This document shows, in pieces, positions 7,817-16,174 of a DNA stretch of 46,921 bases; position 1 is the stretch's first letter; each line of letters opens with the position of its first letter. The position numbers and the translations under genes are program-made. Source of the stretch: Hydrogenophilales bacterium (lineage in GTDB: Bacteria; Pseudomonadota; Gammaproteobacteria; Burkholderiales; Thiobacillaceae); contig JAHFRD010000022.1 in the NCBI GenBank assembly GCA_023258975.1, forward strand, positions 1-46,921, written 5' to 3'. The notes below the pieces were generated by a model. That model did not search any database. It saw only the letters and a list, made by a program, of their open reading frames with translations, and had not been told where the DNA came from.

Positions 7817-9201
7817 TGTTCGATCTGATGGCGCCCCTGATGTTCATGGGCCTGGTGGCGTTCCTGCTGCTCGGCTATCCGGTGGCGTTCTCCCTGGCGG
7901 CCAATGGCCTGCTGTTCGCCATCGTCGGCATCCACCTGGATTTCTTCGGCTTCGAGCAGTTGCAGGCCCTGCCGCAGCGGGTGTTCGGCATCATGTCCAA
8001 CGCCACCTTGCTGGCGATCCCGTTCTTCACCTTCATGGGCCTGATTCTGGAAAAGAGCGGCATGGCGGAGGAACTGCTCGACAGCCTCGGCCAGTTGTTC
8101 GGGCCGATCCGCGGCGGCCTGGCTTACGCCGTGGTCTTCGTCGGCGCCCTGCTGGCGGCGACCACCGGCGTGGTGGCGGCATCGGTCATCGCGATGGGGC
8201 TGATCTCGCTGCCCATCATGTTGCGCCACGGCTATGACAAGCGTCTGGCCAGCGGCATCATCGCCGCCTCCGGTACTCTGGCGCAGATCATCCCGCCGTC
8301 CCTGGTGTTGATCGTCCTGGCCGACCAGTTGGGCGTGTCGGTGGGCGACATGTATCGCGGTGCCCTGGTTCCCGCCCTGGTGCTTACCGCGCTCTATGCC
8401 GGGTTCGTGCTCATCGTCAGCCTCGCCTGGCCGAAGGCCATGCCGGCGCTGCCTGCCGAGGCGCGCGGCGCGCGCGGCGGCGCGTTGCTGCTCAAATCGC
8501 TCTCCGCCATGCTGCCGCCACTGCTGCTGATCTTTCTGGTGCTGGGCACCATCTTCATGGGCATCGCCACGCCCACCGAGGGCGGGGCGATGGGCGCGGC
8601 GGGCGCCCTGTTGCTGGCCCTGGCCAGGGGGCGCCTGCGGCGCGAGGTGTTGACCCAGGCGATGGAGGCCACTACCCGCCTGACCACCTTCGTCATCTTC
8701 ATCCTGATCGGTTCCACCGTGTTTTCCCTGGTGTTCCGCCTGCTCGACGGCGACCTCTGGGTGGAAAGCCTGCTCACCGCCTTGCCCGGCGGCGAGCTGG
8801 GTTTCCTGATCGTGGTGAACCTGCTGGTGTTCGCGCTGGCGTTCTTCCTGGATTTTTTCGAGATCGCCTTCATCATCGTGCCCTTGCTGGCGCCGGTGGC
8901 GCACAAACTGGGCATCGACCTGGTCTGGTTCGGCGTTCTGCTGGGCATCAACATGCAGACCTCGTTCATGCATCCGCCCTTCGGCTTCGCTCTTTTCTAT
9001 CTCAAGAGCGTGGCGCCCAAGGAGGTAAAAACCACCGATATCTACTGGGGCGCGCTGCCTTTTCTGGCCATCCAGGTGCTCATGGTCATCGCGGTGGTGG
9101 CATTCCCCGGCCTGGTGGGCGTGGAGCCGATCAAACTCGACGACACCCCGGTGAAAATCGAACTGGACGCGACGGAAAATTATTATTTGCCGCCACGGTA
9201 A
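7816..9201 (+). CDS. TRAP transporter large permease (DctM family)
   Basis: The 461-residue product is hydrophobic throughout, with about 12 membrane segments. It carries DctM signatures: GYPVAFSLAANGLLF near residue 18, LLAIPFFTFMGLILEKSG, GLAYAVVFVGALLAATTGVVAAS, and GTLAQIIPPSLVLIVLADQ. The ATG at 7816 overlaps the stop of the small permease and is preceded by GGAGGAGG, so the two are translationally coupled. A hydrophilic tail (DDTPVKIELDATENYYLPPR) closes the protein. It catalyses substrate passage across the inner membrane. Confidence 0.95.
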   Translation: MFDLMAPLMFMGLVAFLLLGYPVAFSLAANGLLFAIVGIHLDFFGFEQLQALPQRVFGIMSNATLLAIPFFTFMGLILEKSGMAEELLDSLGQLFGPIRGGLAYAVVFVGALLAATTGVVAASVIAMGLISLPIMLRHGYDKRLASGIIAASGTLAQIIPPSLVLIVLADQLGVSVGDMYRGALVPALVLTALYAGFVLIVSLAWPKAMPALPAEARGARGGALLLKSLSAMLPPLLLIFLVLGTIFMGIATPTEGGAMGAAGALLLALARGRLRREVLTQAMEATTRLTTFVIFILIGSTVFSLVFRLLDGDLWVESLLTALPGGELGFLIVVNLLVFALAFFLDFFEIAFIIVPLLAPVAHKLGIDLVWFGVLLGINMQTSFMHPPFGFALFYLKSVAPKEVKTTDIYWGALPFLAIQVLMVIAVVAFPGLVGVEPIKLDDTPVKIELDATENYYLPPR

Positions 9202-9284
9202 AAACCTTTGATTCGAGGTTGGACGTTCCACGCCGATAAGTTATCCTGCAATCAACACGTTACCGAAGAACAATGGAGCTTTAG

Positions 9285-9974
9285 ATGAACAATCTCGCGA
9301 AATTGCTTGTTATGGCGCTCATGCTTTCCGGCTGCGCCACCAAGGAATATGTACAGGAATACGTCCAGAGCCAGCTCAAGCCGGTGAATACCCGAGTCGA
9401 AGCCCTCGAAAGCCGCGCCAACACCACGGATGCCGCGATCAAATCCGGCGCCGTCGGCCTGGAAGCCACCAGCAAGCGCCTCGACGATACCGTCAGTGTC
9501 GTGAAGGGGCAGGGTGATCGTCTGACCAAGAACGAGTCCGACATCGCCCTGGTCTCCAAGACCGCCCAGGAAGCATTGGAGCGCGCCGCCGCCGCCGGCA
9601 AACTGGCCGCCGGCAAGATGGCCTTTGAAGTGGTGCTGTCCGAAGACAAGGTCAAGTTCGATACCAACAAGGCCCTGTTGAGCAAAGAGGCGATGGCCGC
9701 GCTTGACGCGTTCGTCGCCAGGGTCAGGGCGGAGAACCGCAGCGTCTACATCGAGATTCAAGGCCACACCGACAGCATCGGCAGTGAAGCGGTCAACCTG
9801 AAAGTGGGCCAGAAACGCGCGGATGCCGTGCGCCGCTATCTACACGTCAAAGGCGGCCTTCCCTTGCACCGCCTCTCCGCCATCTCCTACGGCGAGACCG
9901 TGCAGGTCGCCAGCAACATGAACCGCGACGGCCGCGCCCAGAATCGGCGCGTGGTGCTGGTCGTGTTGTACTGA
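9285..9974 (+). CDS. OmpA-family peptidoglycan-binding lipoprotein
   Basis: The 229-residue protein starts with a lipoprotein signal: a short hydrophobic stretch and lipobox LSGC, so Cys17 is probably lipidated. Residues about 22-110 are a polar, alanine-rich helix likely to form a coiled coil. Residues about 115-229 form an OmpA C-terminal domain with VKFDTNKALLS, EIQGHTDSIGS, the paired QKRADAVRRYL helix, and NRDGRAQNRRVVLVV, which bind peptidoglycan. It probably tethers the outer membrane to the wall. ATG 9285 follows GGAGC at a good distance. An intrinsic terminator follows. Confidence 0.92.
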   Translation: MNNLAKLLVMALMLSGCATKEYVQEYVQSQLKPVNTRVEALESRANTTDAAIKSGAVGLEATSKRLDDTVSVVKGQGDRLTKNESDIALVSKTAQEALERAAAAGKLAAGKMAFEVVLSEDKVKFDTNKALLSKEAMAALDAFVARVRAENRSVYIEIQGHTDSIGSEAVNLKVGQKRADAVRRYLHVKGGLPLHRLSAISYGETVQVASNMNRDGRAQNRRVVLVVLY

Positions 9975-9991
9975 TCCGGACTTCTCGCGTG

Positions 9992-10027
9992 AAAAAGCCG
10001 GGTGCGTGACGCACCCGGCTTTTTTTG
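9992..10027 (+). terminator. Intrinsic terminator after the OmpA-like lipoprotein gene
   Basis: AAAAAGCCGGGTGCG and CGCACCCGGCTTTTTT form a near-perfect GC-rich stem with a 2-base loop, ending in seven T. It starts about 17 bases after the stop codon and ends the plus-strand unit facing narL. Confidence 0.92.
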
Positions 10028-10143
10028 TGTCTGAAAACCGGCGTGGCTACCGGTCTTGCGGATATGGGTGAAGAGGGAGAATGTTCCCGTGAGCCGCAGT
10101 TTCCCCGACAGGCGCCGGGTTGGGGGTACGAGGAGGAGTGCCG

Positions 10144-10797
10144 TCATCCGCCGCGTTTCTTCTCCACCGCCCATACCGCCGCTTCCACTCTGGAGCGCAG
10201 GTTGAGCTTGCGCAGCAGATGTTTGACGTGGACTTTCACGGTGCCTTCGGCGATGTTGAGTTCGCGGGCGATCAGTTTGTTGCTCTTGCCCAGGGCGATC
10301 TGTTCCAGGATGCGGCCTTCCTGTTCGGTGAGGCCGGCCTGGTCCGGATCTTTCGGGCGGTTGTCTTCGCGCAGGGAGTGGGCGAGCAGGCGGGTGAGGC
10401 GTTCGGTGAGGGTGACCTGGCCGGCGGCGGCTTCCTTGAGTTTGCCGACCAGTTCCTCCGGATCCATCTCCTTCAATAGATAGCCGTCGGCGCCAAGGCG
10501 CAGGGCGCCGATCAGGTCTTCCGCCTGGTCGGAGACGGTGAGCATGACCACGCGCGGGTCGTTATCCCAGGACTTCAGCACCTTGAGCACGTCCAGCCCG
10601 CTCATGTCCTTCATGTTGAGGTCGAGCAGAACCATGTCGGGTTCGAGGGCGCGCGCCATGTCGATGCCCTCCTGGCCGCTGGAGGCTTCTCCCACCACCT
10701 CGAACTGGCCGGCCATCTGCACCAGTTGCATGACGCCGCGACGGAACAGGGGGTGGTCGTCGATGATGAGGAGACGCTGCGGGGTGGTGTCGGGCAT
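10144..10797 (-). CDS. narL: Nitrate/nitrite response regulator NarL
   Basis: From the ATG at 10797 the protein is 217 residues, nearly identical in size to E. coli NarL. Receiver domain: acidic pair D13/D14, phospho-acceptor D59 in VLLDLNMKDMSG, and KEMDPEEL with the conserved lysine. A LuxR-type helix-turn-helix fills the C-terminus (LTEQEGRILEQIALGKSNKLIARELNIAEGTVKVHVKHLL, read in parts). Phosphorylated by NarX, it binds TACYYMT heptamers. The frame extends 34 codons upstream but that overlaps narX. narL lies 19 bases downstream of narX in the same transcript. Confidence 0.95.
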   Translation of the reverse strand: MPDTTPQRLLIIDDHPLFRRGVMQLVQMAGQFEVVGEASSGQEGIDMARALEPDMVLLDLNMKDMSGLDVLKVLKSWDNDPRVVMLTVSDQAEDLIGALRLGADGYLLKEMDPEELVGKLKEAAAGQVTLTERLTRLLAHSLREDNRPKDPDQAGLTEQEGRILEQIALGKSNKLIARELNIAEGTVKVHVKHLLRKLNLRSRVEAAVWAVEKKRGG

Positions 10798-10816
10798 GTA
10801 TGTGATTCCTGTGGAT

Positions 10817-12736
10817 TCAGTTTGTCTGGAGCGGGCCGCGCCTGGTTCCGCCCGCGCCTCTGCTCGGGGAGAACTCCAGCACCACGCGGGTGCCTTCATC
10901 GGGCCGCGCCTCGAAGTTCAGGAAACCATGCAGGGAACGCGCGCGTTCTTCCATGATGGTCATTCCGTAGTGGTGCGGGTCGGCCGGTTTGACGATGCCC
11001 TTGCCATTATCGTCCACCAGCAGGAGAACCGTGCCCTCCGGCTGGCAGGAGAGGGCCACGCGCGCGCGCGTGGCGTTGGCATGGTGCAACACGTTGGCGA
11101 GTGCTTCGCGCACGATTTGCAGAATATGGATTTCCTCGTTGGGCGAGAGCGGGCAGGGATCCCGCGCCATGTCGAGTTCGATTTCCAGTTCGCCGCGCTG
11201 GGCGAATTCGGCCACGGTCTGCTCCAGCGCGGAGAGCAGGTTCTGACCTTCCATTTTCAGGCGGAAGGTGGAAAGCAGTTCGCGCAGTTGCCGATAGGCG
11301 CCGTTCAAGCCTTCGCGTAATTCCTCCAGCACTTCGTCGGTCGCTTGCCCGGCCGTCATCGCCGCTTTCAGGCGGCTGACCTGGATCTTCATGTAGGCGA
11401 GCGATTGCGCAAGAGAATCGTGCAGTTCGCGGGCGATGACCGCGCGCTCCTCCAGCAGGGCGACACGACGATTCTGTTCGATCCGCCGCTCGGCGCCGAT
11501 GGCGACGCCGATATGGCGTGAAAGGGCTTCCAGCAACTGCACCTGCCAGGCATCCAGTTGCTTGCCTTCGGGGATTTCCAGAATCAGCACGCCGTATTGG
11601 CGTTCGGCGTCGGACAGGGGCAGGGTGAGGTGGCGGTGGAAGTTCTCCGTGATGCTGATGCGCGTCTGTTCACTGGCGTGGCACCACAGGCATTCCGCCT
11701 TGGCGCAGGGATTGGCGCCGGTTTCGTCATCCTCCACCCGCATGGTGCTGGCCACCGCCCGGCCACCACTCCCGCCACGCTCGCCCAGGCAGACGATGCC
11801 GTGGCCCAGGCCGAGCAATTCCTCGATGTCGCGCAAGACCGCCAGATAGGCTTCGCGTCCGGGCGGCGCGCCGTGCAGGCGGGCGATGGAGTGGTAGAGG
11901 AGTTCCAGCGACTGGTTGCTGCGGGTCAGTTCCGCAGTTTTCTGACGCACGCGTTCTTCCATGTCCTGGTAGAGCTTGGACAGGTCTTCTGCCATCAGAT
12001 TGAAAGCGCGCCCAAGTTGGCCCAACTCGTCTTCCCCGGCGTAGATGGTGCGCGCCGAAAGATCGCCCTGGCCGACACTGGTGGACAACGCCAGCAGGCG
12101 CTTCAATGGTTGCACCAGATGCATGTGGATCAGCCAGACGGTGAGCAGCACCACCATCACGGTGAGCAGCAGGGCCACGCCCAGCACCATGCGCATGACG
12201 CGGATCTTGGCCTCGGTGGTGTTTTCCATCTGCTTGACCAGGCGGTTGATGTGGTCGACGAAGCGCGTCATGTCTTCGAGCAGCGCGGCGCGGGCCGCCA
12301 CGCCGGGATGGGCGGCGCGTCCCTCGGCCACGACCTGGAAACGCGGGCGAATGGTTTGCCGCCACTCCTCCAGGATGTGTTGCCAGGTCGTGGTCAGCCG
12401 CGTGTCGTCCGCGCGCGGCAGCATGCCATGAATGGCCGGATCGGTCAGCGTGGCCTCGAAGGAGGCGATGGCGCCGGCCATGCGCGCGGCCCCGTCACGC
12501 CCTTCCGGCAAGGGCACCGCGAGATAGAAGCTGGCCATGCGCCAGCTCTGCATGCGCAGGCTGCCTGCCCGGTTGATCGCCTCGCCGCTGCCCTGGGTGG
12601 ATTCCGCCACCAGCCCGGATACCGACATGCCGACGATCGCCAGCAGGGCGATCGCGGCGATGGCGCCTCCCATGCGCAGAAGCAGGGAGTTTTGCAGGGC
12701 TTTCCAGGAAAGCAGTTTGGGTCGGGCTTTGCGCAT
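10817..12736 (-). CDS. narX: Nitrate/nitrite sensor histidine kinase NarX
   Basis: The 639-residue protein has a first membrane helix at about 20-43, then a periplasmic sensor domain. Directly after the helix lies the nitrate-binding P-box (GSGEAINRAGSLRMQSWRM, about 49-67). A second helix lies near 180-205, followed by HAMP, a coiled segment and a central GAF-like module. That module has a Cys cluster, PCAKAECLWCHASE, comparable with the Cys-rich centre of NarX. The kinase is HisKA_3 type, with ARELHDSLAQSLAYMK (His near 439) and an HATPase domain (N box REALANVLHHANA, DDNGKGI). It phosphorylates NarL in response to nitrate. It is divergent from narK1. Confidence 0.95.
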   Translation of the reverse strand: MRKARPKLLSWKALQNSLLLRMGGAIAAIALLAIVGMSVSGLVAESTQGSGEAINRAGSLRMQSWRMASFYLAVPLPEGRDGAARMAGAIASFEATLTDPAIHGMLPRADDTRLTTTWQHILEEWRQTIRPRFQVVAEGRAAHPGVAARAALLEDMTRFVDHINRLVKQMENTTEAKIRVMRMVLGVALLLTVMVVLLTVWLIHMHLVQPLKRLLALSTSVGQGDLSARTIYAGEDELGQLGRAFNLMAEDLSKLYQDMEERVRQKTAELTRSNQSLELLYHSIARLHGAPPGREAYLAVLRDIEELLGLGHGIVCLGERGGSGGRAVASTMRVEDDETGANPCAKAECLWCHASEQTRISITENFHRHLTLPLSDAERQYGVLILEIPEGKQLDAWQVQLLEALSRHIGVAIGAERRIEQNRRVALLEERAVIARELHDSLAQSLAYMKIQVSRLKAAMTAGQATDEVLEELREGLNGAYRQLRELLSTFRLKMEGQNLLSALEQTVAEFAQRGELEIELDMARDPCPLSPNEEIHILQIVREALANVLHHANATRARVALSCQPEGTVLLLVDDNGKGIVKPADPHHYGMTIMEERARSLHGFLNFEARPDEGTRVVLEFSPSRGAGGTRRGPLQTN

Positions 12737-12798
12737 GGGTGAGTAAGGGGTTGTTTTGAAAAGTGATACTCATGGCATCTCCTGGATAGGAGACCTGC

Positions 12799-12978
12799 TA
12801 CTCCTTTTAGTCCCGCGCCCAGGTTGTGGAAATACCACCACTGCGCCGGAGCTTATGAAAAGCCCCGGTTCATTTGTGCGAAATATATAGATAACAACGA
12901 TTTATTGCGTTACCACCATACCACTTTGGAGGTATTCAATACTCCCTGCGCCTTTCTACCCCCTCTTTCAAGGAGGTA
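12799..12978. promoter_or_regulatory. narX-narK1 divergent region with NarL heptamer-like sites
   Basis: This region between two nitrate-regulated units carries several sequences like the NarL heptamer TACYYMT. TACTCCT at 12799-12805 is an exact match. Near matches are TACCACC at 12833 and 12911, TACCACT at 12919, TACTCCC at 12940 and TACCCCC at 12957. GGAGGTA, the reverse form with one mismatch, occurs at 12928 and 12972. GGAGGTATTCAATACTCC at 12928-12945 is an inverted pair. A perfect hairpin TCTCCT-GGAT-AGGAGA sits at 12778-12793. I found no convincing FNR box (TTGATnnnnATCAA). Confidence 0.5.
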
Positions 12979-12981
12979 TTC

Positions 12982-13035
12982 ATGCGCGGAAACTGCGTCC
13001 CTGCAATTTCGGACATCACGGTTTTTTTAATCTGA
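12982..13035 (+). CDS. Putative 17-residue leader peptide upstream of narK1
   Basis: ATG at 12982 is preceded by AAGGAGG at 12970-12976 with 5 bases between, the best ribosome binding site in this region. It opens an 18-codon frame, MRGNCVPAISDITVFLI, ending in TGA at 13033-13035. The stop overlaps an ATG at 13035 (TGATG) in the narK1 frame, so translation could pass directly into narK1. A regulatory leader peptide or a simple coupling device are both possible. No family is recognised; the evidence is only the start signal and the overlap. Confidence 0.4.
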   Translation: MRGNCVPAISDITVFLI

Positions 13036-13046
13036 TGGGGGACGCA

Positions 13047-14306
13047 ATGACGCCACGCTCGCAGCAACAGCTTTCCGTGCTCGTAATGAGTACTCTGGCC
13101 TTCACGGTGTGTTTCGCCGTGTGGATGATGTTTGCGGTCATTGGCATCCCCATCAAGGCGCAACTGGGGCTCAACGAAACCCAGTTCGGTATCCTGATCG
13201 CCACGCCGGTGCTGACTGGCTCCCTGATTCGCCTGCCGCTGGGCATGTGGACGGACAGATTCGGCGGCCGCATCGTGTTCTTCGCGCTGATGCTGTCCAC
13301 GGTGGGGCCGATCTGGCTGATGGAATTCGCCACGGAATTCTGGCACTTCCTGACCATCGGACTGTTTGTCGGCCTGGCCGGCGGTTCCTTCTCGGTGGGC
13401 ATCGCCTACTGCGCGCGCTGGTATGAAAAGGAACGCCAGGGCATGGCGATGGGGGTGTTCGGCGCCGGCAACTCGGGCGCGGCGGTGACCAAGCTGGTCG
13501 CGCCGTCCATCGTTCTGGCCTACGGCTGGACCATGGTGCCGCAGGTCTACGCCGCCGCCATGCTGGTCACCGCCATCCTGTTCTGGTTCTTCACCTACGA
13601 CGATCCCTCGCACAAGGTGCCGGCCCACGTCACCGTGGCGGACCAGCTCAAGGCGCTGAAGGACCCGGTGGTGTGGAAGTACTGCCAGTACTACTCCATC
13701 GTCTTCGGCGGCTACGTGGCCCTGGCGCTGTGGATGACCAAGTACTACGTCACCGAATACGGCTTCGATCTGAAGACCGCAGCCCTGTTCGCGGCGGCCT
13801 TCTCCCTGCCCGGCGGCGTGCTGCGCGCGGTGGGCGGCTGGATGTCCGACAAATGGGGCGCGCACCGGGTGACCTGGTGGGTGCTGTGGGTGTCCTGGAT
13901 CTGCCTGTTCATCATGTCCTACCCGCAGACCGAGTTCACCGTGAAGACCGTGACCGGCCCGGTGACCTACAACCTCCATCTCAGCGCGGAAATGTTCACC
14001 GCCCTGCTGTTCACGGTGGGTGTGGCCTTCGCCTTCGGCAAGGCCTCGGTGTTCAAGTACATCTCCGACGAGTACCCGCACAACATTGGCGTCATCTCCG
14101 GGATCGTCGGCCTCATCGGCGGCCTCGGCGGCTTCTTCCTTCCGATCATGTTCGGCGCCCTGGTCGACCTCACCGGCATCCGCTCTTCCGCCTTCATGCT
14201 CATGTACGGCGTGGTCTGGGTGTCGCTGATCTGGATGTACACCACCGAGGTTCGCAAGCTGGACCTCATCAAGAAGCCCGCCGTCGCGGCGGACACCATG
14301 GAATGA
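13047..14306 (+). CDS. narK1: Nitrate/nitrite transporter, NarK1-like MFS protein
   Basis: The product from 13047 is 419 residues with about 12 membrane segments. Family features are RLPLGMWTDRFGGR after the second helix, a conserved Arg in TGSLIRLPLG, the NarK glycine-rich motif in GLAGGSFSVGIAYCARWYEKERQGMAMG, and GVLRAVGGWMSDKWGAHR in the second half. NarK1-type carriers are thought to be nitrate/proton symporters that start nitrate respiration. ATG 13047 has GGGGGA four bases upstream; ATG 13035 in the same frame overlaps the stop of the leader ORF and is an equal candidate. It heads the narK1-narK2-narGHJI cluster. Confidence 0.92.
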   Translation: MTPRSQQQLSVLVMSTLAFTVCFAVWMMFAVIGIPIKAQLGLNETQFGILIATPVLTGSLIRLPLGMWTDRFGGRIVFFALMLSTVGPIWLMEFATEFWHFLTIGLFVGLAGGSFSVGIAYCARWYEKERQGMAMGVFGAGNSGAAVTKLVAPSIVLAYGWTMVPQVYAAAMLVTAILFWFFTYDDPSHKVPAHVTVADQLKALKDPVVWKYCQYYSIVFGGYVALALWMTKYYVTEYGFDLKTAALFAAAFSLPGGVLRAVGGWMSDKWGAHRVTWWVLWVSWICLFIMSYPQTEFTVKTVTGPVTYNLHLSAEMFTALLFTVGVAFAFGKASVFKYISDEYPHNIGVISGIVGLIGGLGGFFLPIMFGALVDLTGIRSSAFMLMYGVVWVSLIWMYTTEVRKLDLIKKPAVAADTME

Positions 14307-14380
14307 CCCTGTGGATACCTCACGTAGCCGGGGCGGCATGCCCGGCTATCCAACTTGAAGTTAATTAGGAGCAAATAGCT

Positions 14381-16102
14381 ATGTCCAGGCTAGCCAGATG
14401 GGAACCGGAAAATCCGCAGTTTTGGAAAGAGACCGGTAGTTCGATTGCATGGCGCACCTGTGCCATCACCACTTTTTCCTTGATCTTCTCCTTCGCGACC
14501 TGGTTCGTGATGAGCGCGGTGGTCGTCCGCATGCCGGCGATCGGTTTCCAGTTCACCACCATGGAACTGTTCTGGCTCGCGGCCATCCCGGGATTGGCCT
14601 CCGGGATATTGCGGCTGATCCACGCGAACTTCATCCCGGTGCTGGGCACCCGGCCGGTGGTCAGTATCGCCACCATCATCAAGGTCATTCCCATGATCTG
14701 GCTGGGCTACGCGGTCCAGGATCTGAATACGACCTGGGGCACGTTCATGATCATCGGCTTCCTCTGCGGCATGGGCGGCGGCGACTTCTCCTCCTTCATG
14801 CCTTCCACCAGCATCTTCTTCCCGAAACGGTTGCAAGGTCTGGCCATGGGTATCCAGGCGGGTCTGGGCAACTTCGGCGTCTCCATCGTCCAGTTCGTGG
14901 CGCCGTGGATCATCGGCTTCGTCGCCATCGGCACCATCGCCGGCGGTCCTCTGGTCTTCACCAAGGGCGAGGCGGTCAAGGGCGCGATCGCGGTCACCAA
15001 GGACAAGCAGACCAAGCTCGTCACGGACGTGGTGGTCAAGAAACCCGAACTGGCCGCCGTGATCGAGGTCGTGAAGGATGAAAACGGCAAGCTGAAGGAT
15101 GTGGTCTTCCATGAGACCGACACCCTCAAGACCATCAAGGCGGACGTCAAGAAGGACGACAAGGGCGTCATCACCGAAGTGGCGACGACCAAGGGCGTCA
15201 AGCTGGATGTGGTCAGGAACCCCGCCGGCGAGATCACGGATGTCACTTACAAGAATGTGGTCAAGAAGGGCATGTGGCTGCAAAACGCCGCCTTCATCTG
15301 GGTGCCGTTCCTGGTGCTGGCCTTTATTCTCAGCGCGCTGTTCCTGAAGAGTGTGACCGTCCCCGCGCGCGGCTTCAAAGGCCAGTTCGAGATCCTGAGT
15401 TCGCTGAACCGGGCGCGCACCCACACCTGGAACTGCACCATCACCTATATCTGCTCGTTCGGCTCGTTTTCCGGCTATGCGGCCGCCTTCCCGATGTTGA
15501 TCAAGACCGTCTACGGCGGCTTCGATGGCGCCCCGGATCCGCTGGCCTACGCTTTCATGGGCCCGCTCATCGGCGGTCTGGTGCGTGCGCTGACGGGTGG
15601 CATGTTCGACAAGATCGGCGGCAGCAAGGGCATGCACTGGACGACGCTGGGCCAGATCGCCGGCTGCGCGTTCCTGGTGGCCGGTGGTTATCTCACACCG
15701 ACCAGCGTCGAGCAGTTCCAGGGCTTCCTGTACGGCATGCTCTGGATCTTCCTGATGACGGGCACCAACAATGCGGCGACCTTCCGCCAGTACCCGATCG
15801 TGTTTGCCTACTCCCCCGCCAAGGGCGCGCAGATGCTGGGCTGGACCGGTGCCTGGGCGGCGTTCGGCCCGTTCGTCTGGAACTCGCTGATCGGCGCCTC
15901 CATTGAGAAGACCGGCAACGCCGAGATGTTCTTCATCGGCGTCGCGGTGTTCTACGCATACTCCTGGCTCGTGAACTGGTGGTATTACACCCGCAACGGC
16001 GCCGAGCGCTTCGACTATGGCAACAGCGGCGGCACCTGGTGGGACAAGCTGAGCGATAGCGAGAAAGAGCACATGCGCCAGGTGGATCTCCACAAGGCAT
16101 AA
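14381..16102 (+). CDS. narK2: Nitrate/nitrite antiporter, NarK2-like, with a periplasmic insertion
   Basis: This 573-residue MFS protein matches NarK2 in both halves: RLIHANFIPVLGTRPVVS, GMGGGDFSSFMPSTSIFFPK, GLGNFGVSIVQFVAPW in the first, and GGLVRALTGGMFDKIGGSKG in the second. NarK2-type carriers exchange nitrate for nitrite. Unusual is a hydrophilic stretch, about residues 193-297, between helix 5 and helix 6 (WLQNAAFIWVPFLVLAFIL). It is rich in Lys, Val and Asp, and by the positive topology of the family it faces the periplasm. Without it the protein would be about 468 residues, the expected family size. RBS TAGGAGC precedes ATG 14381. Confidence 0.92.
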   Translation: MSRLARWEPENPQFWKETGSSIAWRTCAITTFSLIFSFATWFVMSAVVVRMPAIGFQFTTMELFWLAAIPGLASGILRLIHANFIPVLGTRPVVSIATIIKVIPMIWLGYAVQDLNTTWGTFMIIGFLCGMGGGDFSSFMPSTSIFFPKRLQGLAMGIQAGLGNFGVSIVQFVAPWIIGFVAIGTIAGGPLVFTKGEAVKGAIAVTKDKQTKLVTDVVVKKPELAAVIEVVKDENGKLKDVVFHETDTLKTIKADVKKDDKGVITEVATTKGVKLDVVRNPAGEITDVTYKNVVKKGMWLQNAAFIWVPFLVLAFILSALFLKSVTVPARGFKGQFEILSSLNRARTHTWNCTITYICSFGSFSGYAAAFPMLIKTVYGGFDGAPDPLAYAFMGPLIGGLVRALTGGMFDKIGGSKGMHWTTLGQIAGCAFLVAGGYLTPTSVEQFQGFLYGMLWIFLMTGTNNAATFRQYPIVFAYSPAKGAQMLGWTGAWAAFGPFVWNSLIGASIEKTGNAEMFFIGVAVFYAYSWLVNWWYYTRNGAERFDYGNSGGTWWDKLSDSEKEHMRQVDLHKA

Positions 16103-16108
16103 CGTACG

Positions 16109-16158
16109 GGTTCTTGGAGGAAGGCCGCTTCTCACGACGGCCTTTCTCCCCGAGAACC
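16109..16158 (+). terminator. Nested hairpin after narK2
   Basis: GGTTCT at 16109 pairs with AGAACC at 16153, and AAGGCCG at 16121 pairs with CGGCCTT at 16138, followed by TCTCC rather than a run of T. It may be a weak terminator or an mRNA processing and stability element that sets different levels of narK2 and narG messages. Confidence 0.55.
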
Positions 16159-16174
16159 GTTTGGATGAATCGCC

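Noticed and set aside
12936-15246. Long minus-strand frames opposite narK1 and narK2
   Set aside because: Antisense shadows of the membrane transporters, with His- and Gln-rich composition and no family features.
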